Origin: Sipunculus nudus | Taxonomy: Eukaryota > Annelida > Sipuncula > Golfingiida > Sipunculidae | DNA: 64,000 nt | Direction of reading: 5' to 3' | Assembly: GCA_026874595.1 (NCBI GenBank) | Contig: CM049313.1 | Location: 30,314,008 to 30,378,007, forward strand | Part shown: positions 25,982-38,429 of the stretch, in pieces | Position numbering within the stretch: the stretch's first letter is position 1 | Layout of the letters: each line of letters opens with the position of its first letter | The notes under the pieces: generated by a model | The model's database searches: none | The model's input: the letters and a program-made list of their open reading frames with translations, nothing else | What the model was told of the DNA's origin: nothing | Position numbers and translations under genes: made by a program

Positions 25982-28900
25982 ATGGTCGTATCTGGTGGCC
26001 GTGATGCGACCTCAAACTTGAAAAAAGGCCGCTTTACACTTAGGCAGACAGACGTAAATGTGGATCAGGAATCCACTCTGACAGTTGCTGAAAACAAATG
26101 TAATCCAACGACTGAAATGACTGAAATTATAATGCATATTAGGCAGTCAAAGGGATTAAACTTGATCATACCCATAGCTATCAACGGAATAAAAACATCC
26201 GCCATCGTCGACAGTGCCGGTCAAGTTACTGTAGTCAGCTCTGATCTAATGGGTATTCCAGAAGACCAACTGAATGAATGCCCAAAGGTACAGTTAACAG
26301 GAATTGCTGGTGGTCATGGTATCCAAGCCCACAAGTTGCTACAAGTTCCAATACAAGTTGGCAACTCTGTCTTCTTGTGGGATGTATTTCTGGCCGAGAT
26401 AAGAGACCCGGTCCTGTTAGGGCTTGACTTTCAGGTGCGGCATAGATGTGAGATTAAATTAATGGACAACAGCATCTCTGTAGATGGTGAACGGATCTAT
26501 GCAACACTTAAGAAAAGCTACCAAGGGGAAGAATGCCACGTCTATAAAGCAGATGTGCCCAAATCATGTTGCATACCTCCTAATACACTGATGAGAATCC
26601 CTGTGGAAATAGCGAAACAGGGGTCGCCAGCAACAGAGAACTTCGTTTTGGAACCCAGTAGAGATCTAGTTAATTTGCGACCCTCCTGTGCCTTAATCCA
26701 GAACAAAGGTTTCATTGATGTGACGAACGAATCAAATACATCAGTCAAATTGGCCGCTCAAACCATTGTGGGTACAGCAGTTCAAGTAGAAGATATCATG
26801 GAAGGCCCAGATCCCGTGGCTTGTGGCTTTCTGTGGTCTAGCATGAATGATTTTGTATCGGCACCGCTGAGAATGGCAGAGCTGACAAAATCTGGTCTAC
26901 AGCATGATAATTCAGATGAAGAGATAGGGAATACAGAATCATCAAAGCTGGAAACGACTGAGGTGATGAGAGTATCAGTATCAGAGTCACTTGAAGAGCT
27001 TACAGCCAAAATGCCATCTCATCTGACCAAGTTGTTTAAGGATTCGCAGCAGGGTCAGCCTGAGGAATCCCTTAAGTCATTAGGCCGGTTGCTGATAGAG
27101 ACTGGGGACTCCCCACCTGTAAGACAGAGGCTGCGGCGGACTCCTATCGGGTTCCAAGAGGAGGAAAGAAAACACCTTCAAAACCTGCTTGATGCCGGCG
27201 TTATAGAACCATCAGAATCGAACTGGGCTTCAGCACCAGTATAAGTGCGAAAAAGAGATGGGTCAGTCCGTTATTGAGTTGATTATCGCGCCTTTGACGA
27301 ACGAACAGTTAAAGACAAGTATCCCCTTTCTTTAATCGAGGATTGCCTTGATACCCTAGCTGGTACCAAATACTTCACTTGCCTTGATCTAGCTCAAGGA
27401 TACTATCAGATCGAGCTCGATCAGGACTCCAAGAAGAAGACCGCATTCCTGACTAGGTATGGACTTTTTGAGCATACAAGAATGGGTTTCGGCCTTTGTA
27501 ATGCTCCAGCAACATTTATGCGTGGCATGAATTACGTGTTAAGAGGGCTTACGTGGGAATCCCTGATTGTGTACCTTGATGATATCATCATATTAGGCAA
27601 GTCACCAGAAGAACATGTGGCGAACATTGAAAGAGCATTTTCTCGATTTCGACAACATAATCTGAAACTAAAACCATAAAAGTGCTCATTTCTGAAAAAG
27701 GAAGTAGAATTTCTTGGGAGATTAGTAACTACTGATGGAATCTCCATCACACAAAGTAAACAGGACGCTATTGCTGCTTGGCCCACACCCAGCAATAAAA
27801 AAGAACTTGAGGGGTTCCTAGGCTACGTGAATTATCACCGGTCACACGTCCAAGGATTTGCTGGGGGTAACTGCTCCTTTGTACCACCTCACCAAACCAA
27901 AGGTTGTCTTTTGTTGGGAGCAGGAGCATGAATATGCCTTTGAACACCTGAAAAACCTGCTCAGTGGTGCCCCACGTCTTGCTTTTCCACTTCCTGGAAA
28001 ACAGTTCATTCTCGATTGCGATGCCTCAGACACTGCAATTGGGGCAGAATTGTCTCAACTGCAAGTAGGCAACGAGAAAGTGGTGTCATATGCTAGTCTG
28101 GTACTGCTGCCACAACAACGCAAGTATTGCACAACTAGAAAGGAACTGCCGGCTGTGATTCGTTTTTGCAGGCATTTCAGACACTACCTTCTCGGCAGTA
28201 GCTTAATCATCCGTACAGACCACAACAGTTTGGCATGGCTCACCCGATTTCGTAACCCAGAAGGCCAATTAGCCAGGTGGATAGAAAAACTGGGCCAGTA
28301 CGATTTTAGGATTATGAATAAACCAGGAAATAAACACAGTAATGCAGACGCACTTTCCAGAGTGCCTGACCGCTTAAGGCCTTGCAACTGCTATGAAGCT
28401 GGTGGAAATCTCTCGGATTTACCATGCGGCGGCTGCCACTATTGTACGGGAGCAAACAAACAATGGACAAGATTCCAGTTGGACGTGGACGACGTGGTTT
28501 CACTTGCTTTAAAACCTGGCACTGAACTTACCATGGAGTCAAGTGTCGTGCAGCCACACTCGTCTGACTCTGCGCTGACGGCGGGCTCGCTGGAAGAGCA
28601 GGTGGATGAGTTTCAAACAAAATTCGGGTTATCAGCAGCCAGTTTAGTACCAGAATTGGATGAGCCCCTGGGTGATCCCGTAAAAGGTCAGGATGGACCA
28701 GAGCAAAATTCGGATATTGACACTGATCAAAATGTTTGCACTAATTGGCTTGAAGCATACTCTGTCAAACAATTGCTGAATCTGCAACAGGAGGACTCTG
28801 ATCTGGAACCAATCTTCACCTGGCTTGATGCCGGGGAACCCCCGCAAGCAGAATTGTTCTTACATAGTTCTGCCACCAAGCGTCTCTGGACGCACAGGAA

Positions 28901-28994
28901 GCAGCTCGTTCTAAAGGACAAGTTGCTGTTTTACAAATGGGAGGATGTTGTCAAACCAAGGCTACTGTTCATAGTGGAACTGTGGCACTTGTAG
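25982..28994 (+). pseudogene. pol: Pol: protease, reverse transcriptase, RNase H
   Basis: The protease site reads AIVDSAGQVTVVS near 26200, where retropepsins usually show D-T/S-G-A; here the third and fourth residues are swapped. RT motifs follow: CLDLAQGYYQIEL near 27382, GLCNAPATFMR near 27491 and the catalytic VYLDDIIILG near 27571. In-frame stops lie at 27242, 27275 and 27677; near 27850 the frame changes. RNase H then shows ILDCDASDTAIGAELSQ, KEL and TDHNSLAWL. After TAG 28992 the integrase zinc-binding (HHCC) region seems to be missing. A degenerate Ty3/gypsy pol. Confidence 0.88.
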
Positions 28995-29039
28995 CAGAAA
29001 CAAAAAATCAAGCCGGAAGTGTAGGGCATCTCTGAATCC

Positions 29040-30078
29040 ATACCATGCAGGTTTCCCGATGGAACGTGTGCATTTGGACATCCTAGGTCCCTTCACGCCA
29101 AGTGTAAAAAAACAACAGGTACGTGCTAATGGTAATAGATCAATTCTCAAAATGGATTTAATGCCTTCCCCTACCAGAACAATCGGCGGAATTAATAGCA
29201 GAAAATTCCATCACTCACTTTGTCTGCAATTTTGGCTGCCCAGTCACCATCCACACGGATCAAAGGGCTAATTTCGAGTCAAACCTGTTCACAACATTTT
29301 GCCGGTTAATGGAATAGCAAAGACTCGGACAACACCCTACCATCCGGCCTCCAATGGCAAGATTGAAAGACAAAACAGAACGGTGCTGCAAATGATAAGA
29401 TGCTATATCCAGGACAACATTCGGAGCTGGGACAAGGACCTACCGGTTCTGAGCATAGCTCTCCGCTCTACAGTGAACAGGAGCACAGGGTTTACAGCCA
29501 ACATGATGATGTTGGGTAGGGAAATCATCCAACCGGTTGATTTGTTGCTTGGTACCATCCAGGAACGATTACAGTCCAATTCCACCAGTGAATGGGTGAT
29601 CAACCTGATTGAACAAATGTCCACCGTTCTTGAATTTGCCAGAGAACATCTGAAAACCAGCCAGATTTACCAAAAGCGCCACTATGACCTGAAACAACGT
29701 AATGCAGTTTTCGAGCCTGGGGACCTAGTCTATTCACTGAATAAAAGCACAAAGAAAGGAGTTAGTCCCAAGTTAGAGCCGATATGGAATGGCCCATACT
29801 TAGTCGTCTCTGGAGAACATCCAATCTATCTCATCAAAACTAAGAAAAGAGAGAAATTTCTTCACCATGACAACCTCAAGTCATGCACCAATAGTGCGAT
29901 CCCTCTGTGGCTTAAGAAAGCGAGGAACCAATTCTTTAAGGATGAGAAGATGGACAGTAAAATTGCTGGAAACGGCGACAAAACTGTCGAAGAAACCTCC
30001 CGTGGATGGGACATCAGACTTCCTAGGCACCTCAAGGATTTTTTTTCTTACCTAGGACCGGCTGGTTCTAGCAAATAG
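29040..30078 (+). pseudogene. Ty3/gypsy integrase core and C-terminal part
   Basis: Starts with MERVHLDILGPF (catalytic Asp region, 29059), passes through a disturbed stretch with frame changes at about 29120-29290, and continues open from about 29299 to TAG 30078. The third catalytic residue is in HPASNGKIERQNRTVL near 29339-29385. A GPY/F-like segment follows (IWNGPYLVV) near 29780. The HHCC domain normally found in front is absent, apparently deleted between 28994 and 29040. Confidence 0.85.
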
Positions 30079-30085
30079 TTAAGTT

Positions 30086-30166
30086 ATACTAACTTAGTTA
30101 AGGATGAAAGAGAAAAAAAAAAGAAATAACACGTTTTCATTCTTTTTTTTTTTTTTTTTTTTGCAG
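30086..30166 (+). promoter_or_regulatory. Splice acceptor-like sequence with branch point
   Basis: A perfect TACTAAC branch-point consensus at about 30086-30092 is followed, roughly 70 bases on, by a long T tract and TTGCAG (30161-30166). It lies between the integrase stop and the ATG of the next frame (30178), as in gypsy elements whose third gene is expressed from a spliced RNA. Splicing itself is inferred. Confidence 0.5.
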
Positions 30167-30177
30167 GAATATATAAT

Positions 30178-31651
30178 ATGAATGACCCTTTGGCAGAGGT
30201 GCATTTTGTCCCCGACCATGATGAGCCACTCCCAGGGCAATCAGTATCCGCTCTTGCAGAAGTAGTATCTCTGGAAGCAGCTCCGCAGATTGGGCCCAAC
30301 CAGTCACTGAAGCAACTCCGAGGAAGTCAAGGCGGGGTGAAACCCTTTGTGTGATCTGCCAGAAATGGGATAAGCATCAGCGTAGGCATGCCCTACGCTA
30401 TCACTTACCTTGGTGGTTCCAGCCATGCTCAGCCTGTTCGCAGTGCAGACGGCAAGAGGGTACCGAGAATCTAATCCGGAAACACCATTCACAGCACCAG
30501 TTCAGCATGGACGTCCAAATGTTCTACAAATGGTGTGAAGGTCTGTTACATTCCCCGAAGATCGAGTTTCGTCTGCAAACCTAGATGAATTGCTGTCCTT
30601 TGTGATCAGGGATAATCTCTACACTAGCAATTCGTTCACTGAAGCGGAACAAACCAGTTTATGTCAGCTCTCTCAACAGTTCCATTGGTCAGTCCCCACA
30701 GGTCATATTCTAGCCAGCCCACCCAGCTGTATCGGAGGCTTGCTGCATTGGCACACACTGTGTAAAATCATTGCTAAAACAGACCAACCATTCCTAGCCA
30801 CTCTGCCTTACCTTGAACCCATCCATGTTGCAGACACAACACAGACTCCAGACCAACATTTAGAACCATCCGTCATAGACTTTCATGCCCATATCGACCG
30901 CCTTCTCTTTCAAAACCACTGTGACTCACTACTGCAGTATGAAGAGCAATTGGTGCAGCCTCCTATTGAAATCAAGGGTATCGTTGCAAACTTTGTGCAC
31001 CCACACCAGTGGCATAGCCAACAACACATTTGTCAAGACAACAGGATCAAATTCAGTTTTGGAGTTCATCCCCGATTCGTATCAGGCCGACGTAACCTTG
31101 AAAGGACCCTGTCTGAAATGAAATATCGGTTACAGACTCCGGATTGCTGTGCCATGGGTGAAAATCGGGTTGGAGTATTTAAATACGACCAACAGGTCTC
31201 AGCAACTTCAGAGGGAATTTCTACACCACGCCCTCCAAATGGCTAAAGACAATGACCGGACCATCATATTACACTGTAGAGATGCCGGCAGTGAGGATGC
31301 TGCTGCGGATGTTCTGTCCCAATTGAAAACCCTTGGACTCAGTCAACGCCTTCTCCATCGCCATTGTTTCTTTGGGAGTGTTGCTGAACTGAACAAGTGG
31401 CTGTCAGAGCTCCCAAACTGTTTCTTTGGAATTACATCCAAGGTGTTAGAACATGCTTGTGTCCGCAAGGCTGTTGAGATGCTCCCTTCAAGCAAAATGG
31501 TCTTGGAGACTGATTCCCCATATCTCGCCACCTCGCCCTGGGACATTCTCCCTACCGCCCAGCAGTAGCTGAGCTCAAAGGCATTCCCCTGGCAGACCTA
31601 CTATCTGCCTGCAACCAAAATGCCAGTTCTCTCTATGGTCAATTTCAGTGA
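30178..31651 (+). pseudogene. TatD-family metal-dependent nuclease with N-terminal zinc-finger-like part, frameshifted
   Basis: TatD proteins are metal-dependent nucleases with a TIM-barrel fold. Visible: IDFHAHIDR (metal-binding H-x-H) near 30880, SFGVHPRF near 31058, IGLEYL near 31165, ILHCRDAG near 31267, RHCFFGSV near 31360 and LETDSPYL near 31503, then the usual C-terminal ending with an Asn-Ala (NQNASSLYGQF) up to TGA 31651. Frame changes lie near 31165-31240 and 31560. Upstream, 30351-30580 contains CQKWDKHQRRH and CSACSQCRRQ, a zinc-finger-like block. It resembles animal TATDN2-type proteins. Same strand, 100 bases after the gypsy integrase. Confidence 0.8.
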
Positions 31652-31741
31652 CTTCTTGTAGGGCGACTGGTACCCTTACCTTGATGAACCGGCGGCTCGC
31701 TGTACCATCTTGGTCTGGGTGGCTAGTCTCTCCCCACCTAG

Positions 31742-33232
31742 CCATATTTTTATGCCCCCGCCACAAAGTGGCCGGGGCATATAGTTTTACCCATGTCCGT
31801 CCTTCCATCATTCCGTCATTCCGTCATTCCAAAATCAAACAGTTGTACGGACTTTTTTCACAATGCCTGCAGATATTGGCCTGATTTTTGGTGTGTGGGC
31901 AGATAATGACCAGTTACAGATCGAGTTCGCGTTTCGTCCCGGTTGATCTACTTTTGACCCTTTTACGGCTCCTAAACATAGAAAATTTCATGAAAAATAG
32001 ATATTTTCATGACAAACACACATGTATGGACTTTTTTTCGCAATGCCTGCAGATATTGGCCTGATTTTTTGTGTGTAGGCAGATAATGACCAGTTACAGA
32101 TCGAGTTCGCGTTTCGTCCCGTCATTCCAAAATCAAACAGTTGTACGGACTTTTTTCAAAATGCCTGCAGATATTGGCCTAATTTTTGGTGTGTGGGCAG
32201 ATAATGACTAGTTACAGATCGAGTTCGCGTTTCGTCTCGGTTGACCTACTTTTAACTTTTTTACGGCTCCTTAACTTAGAAAATTTCATGAAAAAATAGA
32301 AATTTTCATGACAAATGCACATGTACGGACTTTTTTTCGCAATGCCTGCAGATATTGGCCTGATTTTTGGTGTGTGGGCAGATATTGACCAGTTACAGAT
32401 CAAGTTCGCGTTTTGTCCCGGTTCACCTACTTTTGTACGTTTTACGGCTCCTAAACTTAGAAAATTTCATGAAAAATATAAATGTTCATGACAAATACAC
32501 ATGTACGGACTTCTTTTTCACAATGCCTGCAGATATTGGCCTGATTTTTGGTGTGTGGGCAGATAATGACCAGTTACAGATCGAATTCGCGTTTCGTCCC
32601 GGTTGACCTACTTTTGACCGTTTTACGGCTCCTAAACTTAGAAAATTTCATGAAAAATAGAACAAACACACATGTACGGACTTATTTTCGCAATGCCTGC
32701 AGATATTGGCCTGATTTTTGGTGTGTAGGCAGATAATGACCAGTTACAGATCGAGTTCGCGTTTCGTCCCGGTTGACCTACTTTTGACCGTTTTACGGCT
32801 CCTAAACTTAGAAAATTTCATGAAAAATAGAACAAACACACATGTACGGACTTTTTTTCGCAATGCCTGCAGATATTGGCCTGATTTTTGGTGTGTGGGC
32901 AGATAATGACTAGTCACAGATCGAGTTCGCATTTCATCCCAGTTGACCTATTTTTTACCATATGACAGAGATCCTGAACATAGAAAATTTCATGAAAGAC
33001 AGAAATTTTTATGAAAAATGCACATGTATGGACTTTTTTTCACAATGCCTGCAGATACTGGCCTGATTTTTGGTGTGTTGCTTGATAATGACCCGTTACA
33101 GATCAGGTTTGCATTTTGCCCTTGTTGACCTACTTTTGACCATATGACACCTCACGAAATTTTACAAAATTTAACGAATGTTTCTAATTAGCCCCAGGCG
33201 GGGGCATTCGTGTCGTTCCGACACATCTAGTC
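31742..33232. repeat. Non-autonomous repeat element with eight internal ~115-185 bp repeats
   Basis: Starts with the partly palindromic GCCCCCGCCACAAAGTGGCC (31754) and ends with GCCCCAGGCGGGGGCATTCG near 33192. Inside, GCCTGCAGATATTGG recurs about eight times (near 31865, 32046, 32162, 32345, 32526, 32694, 32864 and 33046), each followed by GATCGAGTTCGCGTTTCGTCCC-like sequence. The head of the same element recurs at 46289. Short open frames in it are repeat artefacts. Confidence 0.8.
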
Positions 33233-33751
33233 TGTTTCTACAGCTAAGTTTGTCTCGCCTTATACTCTTTGGAGTGGGCTGTGTTGTGCTTTACGGAGTA
33301 ATTTTTCTTTAAGAGCACATAATTTATGCACGGTATGGTCATGCACATTTATTTTATGAAATTTGCATATCTTTTATTATATTACTGTTTTTTTTTTCCT
33401 CTCCCCTCCTTCCATGCTTGGTTTACGCCGCTTTTCAGGGAGTGGGGAGGAGTGTAGTAGAGAGTTTCTCCTGGACATCATCCGCCATAACCCCCAATCA
33501 CATCTGGGCATGCGCACTGAGAGAGTTTCCGGGATTCAAAGCAAGAAGTCTTCATATTGAATTATACTGCCGGGGAATCCGTGCGTAATCCGACACTTAT
33601 TGGACACATCGGCCACGTAAGTGTCATGTAAGCGTTAGGTAAGATTCCAGCTTACACCTACTTACATGTAATTAGATTTTACGATCAGCTTTCATGTAAA
33701 TCTCTGTTAGTGCAATTGGGATATATTAAATGCATAAATCCAACTGTGCTG

Positions 33752-33755
<4 letters not shown>
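33233..33755. other. No gene recognised
   Basis: Unique-looking AT-rich sequence between the repeat element and the (TA)n tract. I see no coding region or repeat that I can support. Confidence 0.5.

Positions 33756-33829
<74 letters not shown>
33756..33829. repeat. (TA)n microsatellite at end of left Penelope-like element
   Basis: About 36 TA units directly abutting the 3' end of the inverted Penelope-like copy. A similar tract lies at the outer end of the second copy (38433-38505). Confidence 0.85.
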
Positions 33830-33830
<1 letters not shown>

Positions 33831-35575
33831 CTCTGGAGAAAAACAACACTGTAAATTCACTACAGTCTGTTTCACGGGATGCGACCCGATCATCAGGTGA
33901 ATGTTGTTAGAATAAAGCTAACGGCGTGGTTTGAAAAGCCGAGACTTTACGAGATTACGAGATAATGCTTTGTGCGTATTGGGGGGAACATTTAATGACT
34001 GACACTGATGCTATTGTCCTCGGGGCACAATAGGATTGGGCGGGGTACACGTGCGATACTGGAACATAACAGGGCACAGAGGTTTAATGTGGTTTTAATG
34101 TTTATAATTAATACAAAGATATTTTACCAAGAAGCCCATTTGCAAGTAAGCTGATATTTAATAGCGTCCTGGATACAGTAACATTTCAGTAGTATACACA
34201 TATGATATAAATATACAATACACGTATACTATGAAAATATACAATTCAAAAGGCAAATATACAATATAAAAAGGAATGTAAAAGGCAAATGTACAATACT
34301 CGTACCAAGTGGTGCCGGTCACCCAGCTGAAGGTCGTGAAGCCCCTTAGACCAGGATAAAGTAGGACTTTCCTGTCATCCAATGGACTCCACGAGCCAGC
34401 AGTGGGAGAGCAACCACCTGGACAGACGAGTCTGCCTAGCGGATCCTCGTGGTGGGGGTAGGGGGAGATGAGCGGGCACGTAGAAATTAGTATGAATGCT
34501 AGATTTTAAAACATTTCAGAGTGAATTTGTTTTGGTGGCGGCACTTAGAGAGAATTTCAGCTCTTGAGTTCAACAATGATCCAGTAGGGGCCGTTGCTAT
34601 AAGTAGCTTTTCAGACAGATATTTCCCAGGAGAGCTTGTAATTGATATTGTTGTCTTTTAGTGACCAAATGTGTTTAGACAGTTCAGTATTTTTAGCGTG
34701 GGATCTCTTACGAAAGGATTGCTTGTGGTTATTGTATCTAGTCTTGAAATCATTTTCATTACACCCCATGTAGTGTTTCTCGTCATTGTCTGTTTTTACT
34801 GTTGCCTTATAGACAATGCATTTCAGCTGACACTGACCATTCATAGGACATTCGTCTTTTTTACGGCAGTAACATTGTTTTTGAGGTACAGCATTGTCCG
34901 TATTTAAAACCTTCATATTATGTTTGCTGTTCAGTATAGACATGTTGGGTAGACAGCTATAGCTGATTTTCAAATTGTTCCTGTTGAATAACCTGTGGTA
35001 CCTGTGATGTTTAGGGAAGTGTTTGTCAACTAGTTTCATGAATTGTCTGCCAATGTTGGTTTTTACCTGACGGCTGTAGGGGGGATTGAACCTGTTTTTT
35101 TTTTTTTTGCTTCTCACTGTAGGTTCAACATATTTTAAGCTTTCTGAGAACCCGCTTTTCGCTAAAGCTTTGTCATACAAGGGTTTGGCTTTCATAAATA
35201 GCTCTTCATTGCAGGAGTTGTCAGATACACGCTTGCTGATCATCATAGGTATCTGTCTAATAATAGCTGGGGGGGGGGGGTGATTGGATTGTGCGTGGAT
35301 ATAGAGCGGGTCATTGTTCGGTTTTCTGTAAGGGTAGAAGATGTCATTTTGGAGGTCAAATGTTACGTCTAAGGAATCTGTGCAGGTCAGGTTAGTTTCA
35401 ATGGTTATTTTTAACCCAACATTGGAAAAGAGTTTGATCATTTTCTTACGGGTGCTGTCTGCTTTGGGACCAGACATGTTGGGGGAACAACCTAAGCCGT
35501 CATCTCGATACAGGCCTAGAGCATTTTCACCAAATTCCTCGACAGGTACGTTGTCGAGCACTTTTGTTAACCCAC
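33830..35575 (-). mobile_element. Penelope-like element, left copy, 5' truncated
   Basis: Leftward copy, highly similar to the right copy at about 36600-38366, forming a large inverted repeat. Its reading frame 34611-35561 (316 codons) begins within the RT at GLYRDDGLGC. It continues through a Cys motif (CYCRKKDECPMNGQC) into a GIY-YIG-type endonuclease (IVYKATV, then HYMGCNENDFKTRYNNHKQS), the layout of Penelope-like elements. The 5' part of the RT is missing. The 3' end holds a hammerhead ribozyme motif and abuts (TA)n. Confidence 0.85.
33842..33908 (-). ncRNA. Hammerhead ribozyme motif, left Penelope-like copy
   Basis: Read on the minus strand: AACAAC-ATTCAC, CTGATGA, a hairpin CGGG/CCCG, GAAA, a minimal CAG/CTG helix, TA, then GTGAAT and GTTGTT, which pair with the two first segments. 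This matches a type I hammerhead with a very short stem III, as described for Penelope-like elements. All 67 bases are identical to the right copy. Caveat: the first pair of stem II is T opposite T. Confidence 0.75.
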
Positions 35576-35589
35576 CCTGTCCAGAAAAT

Positions 35590-38429
35590 CAACTTATAAC
35601 ATCTACAGAATGAACAAAGCTAACTTTGACTATTCTTTGAAAAACATTCCCATCCCGAGTAATCTGTCCTACACCAAAACCCTGATAAGTAAAGTTGAAA
35701 GCCTACTTCGGAGAATGCGATGGAAGGCATTCCATTACGAAAACCGTGGTCAAACTTCAGCTAAACAAAACTATGGATTCAAAACCACATATTCACCCCC
35801 TCATAGCGAACACCTCAGGGCATTTGAAAGTAATATCTATGAAATGGTCCGGAACATTGAATTCCAGCCCTCACACAATGCATTCCAGAGACAAATGGCC
35901 AATGACATCAAGACAATCAGACAATCTGACAATCTCCTAGTACAGGCAGATAAGACCACCAACCTGTACAGTATGCCAAAGAATACTACAATAAACTTCT
36001 TACAGAAAACATCACTAAGACATACAAGAAAGCAGACAAAAATATCTGTAAAAATATCAATACAAAAGCCAAAGAAATAGCCGGTTCCCTAAACCTAGCA
36101 GACCGCATCGAAGTCATGGCCGAGTGCAATGCTTACATTACTTTGAAAGACCACAAGGATAATTTTTAACAAAACCCCCCAGTGCAGATTGATGAATCCA
36201 GCAAAATCTGAAATAGGTATCTTAGCAAAAAGCACTTGGAAAAAAATAATAGCCAACTGAGAATGAAAACCAAACTCAACCAGTTGCAAAATACCGCACA
36301 GGTAATATCTTGGTTCAAGAAATTGAAGCTGAAACAAAAATCTTAGTTCATAAAGTTTGGTATCATTGACTTTTACCCCTCGATCACAGAAGATCTGCTC
36401 ATGAAAGCCCTCAAATTTGCCAAAACCCTGGTCTCCATTCCAGAGGATGTTATCAAAACCATCCTGCACAGCAGGAAAAGCTTACTGTTTAGCAACGGTA
36501 ACACCTGGGTGAAAAAAAGATCATACTAGTTTTGACGTCACCATGGGCAGTTTTGATGGCGCTGAAGTATGCGAAATTGTTGGTTTATACATCCTATATA
36601 TGTTGAAAAAGGAATTTGGTGAAAATGCTCTAGGCCTGTATCGAGATGACGGCTTAGGTTGTTTCCCCAACATGTCTGGACCCAAAGCAGACAGCACCCG
36701 TAAGAAAATGATCAAACTCTTTTCCAATGTTGGGTTAAAAATAACCATTAAAACTAACCTGACCTGCACAGATTTCTTAGACGTAACATTTGACCTCCAA
36801 AATGACATCTTCTACCCTTACAGAAAACCGAACAATGACCCGCTCTATATCCACGCACAATCCAATCACCCCCCAGCTATTATTAGACAGATACCTATGA
36901 TGATCAGCAAGCGTGTATCTGACAACTCCTGCATGAAGAGCTATTTATGAAAGCCAAACCCATGTATGACAAAGCTTTAGCGAAAAGCGGGTTCTCAGAA
37001 AGCTTAAAATATGTTGAACCTACAGTGAAAAGCAAAAGAAACAGGTTCAATCCCCCCTACAGCCGTCAGGTAAAAACCAACATTGGCAGACAATTCATGA
37101 AACTAGTTGACAAACACTTCCCTAAACATCACAGGTACCACAGGTTATTCAACAGGAACAATTTGAAAATCAGCTATAGCTGTCTACCCAACATGTCTAA
37201 CCTGATCCGCAAACATAATATGAAGGTTTTAAATACTGACAATGCTATACCTCAAAAACAATGTAACTGCCGTAAAAAAGACGAATGTCCTATGAATGGT
37301 CAGTGTCAGCTGAAATGCATTGTCTATAAGGCAACAGTAAAAACAGACAATGACGAGAAACACTACATATGGTGTAATGAAGGTGATTTCAAGACAAGAT
37401 ACAATAACCACAAGCAATCATTTCGTAACAGATCCCACGCTAAAAATACTGAACTGTCTAAGCACATTTGGTCACTAAAAGACAACAATATCAATTACAA
37501 GCTCTCCTGGGAAATATCTGCCAAGGCAGCACCTTACTCCTGTGGGACAAGGAAATGTGATCTCTGCTTGTCTGAAAAGCTACTTATAGCAACGCCCCCC
37601 CCCCCCCCCCCCCCGGATCATTGTTGAACTCAAGAGCTGAAATTCTCTCTAAGTGCCGCCACCAAAACAAATTCACTCTGAAATGTTTTAAAATCTAGCA
37701 TTCATACTAATTTCTACGTGCCCGCTCACCTCCCCCTACCCCAACCACGAGGATCCGCTAGGCAGACTCATCTGTTCAGGTGGTTGCTCTCCCACTGCTG
37801 GCTCGTGGAGTCCATTGGATGACAGGAAAGTCCTACTTTATCCTGGTCTAAGGGGCTTCACGACCTTCAGCTGGGTGACCGGCACCACTTGGTATGAGTA
37901 TAGTACATTTGCCTTTTACATTCCTTTTTATATTGTATATTTGCCTTTTGAATTGTATATTTTCATAGTATATGTGTATTGTATATTTATATCATATGTG
38001 TACACTATTGAAATGTTACTGTACCCAGGACCCTATTAAATATCAGCTTACTTGCAAATGGGCTTCCTGGAAAAATATCTTTGTATTAATTATAAACATT
38101 AAAACCACATTAAACCTCTGTGCCCTGTTATGGTCCAGTATCGCACGTGTACCCCGCCCAATCCTATTGTGCCCCCGAGGACAATAGGATCAGTGTCAGT
38201 CATTAAATCTTCCCCCCAATACGCACAAAGCATAATCTCGTAATCTCGTAAAGTCTCGGCTTTTCAAACCACGCCGTTAGCTTCATTCTAACAACATTCA
38301 CCTGATGATCGGGTCGCATCCCGTGAAACAGACTGTAGTGAATTTACAGTGTTGTTTTTCTCTCGAGTTGTACCGCTCTGGCCTAGTCTGTAGGCCATAG
38401 AGCACTTTACATCGGAGGGTAACACTACC

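Larger units (their letters stand above)
25806..31651 (+). mobile_element. Decayed Ty3/gypsy retrotransposon plus downstream TatD frame
   Basis: In order on the plus strand: a gag zinc knuckle, protease, RT, RNase H, integrase core, a splice-acceptor-like sequence and a TatD-type nuclease frame. The order protease-RT-RNase H-integrase is that of ordinary Ty3/gypsy elements. No LTR pair was found by eye, so the boundaries are those of the recognisable coding parts. Stops at 27242, 27275, 27677 and 28992 and frame changes near 27850, 31200 and 31565 show that it is dead. Confidence 0.8.

Noticed and set aside
31860-32936. Repeated 60-80 codon frames on both strands
   Set aside because: They recur with the period of the tandem repeat and have no coding signature.
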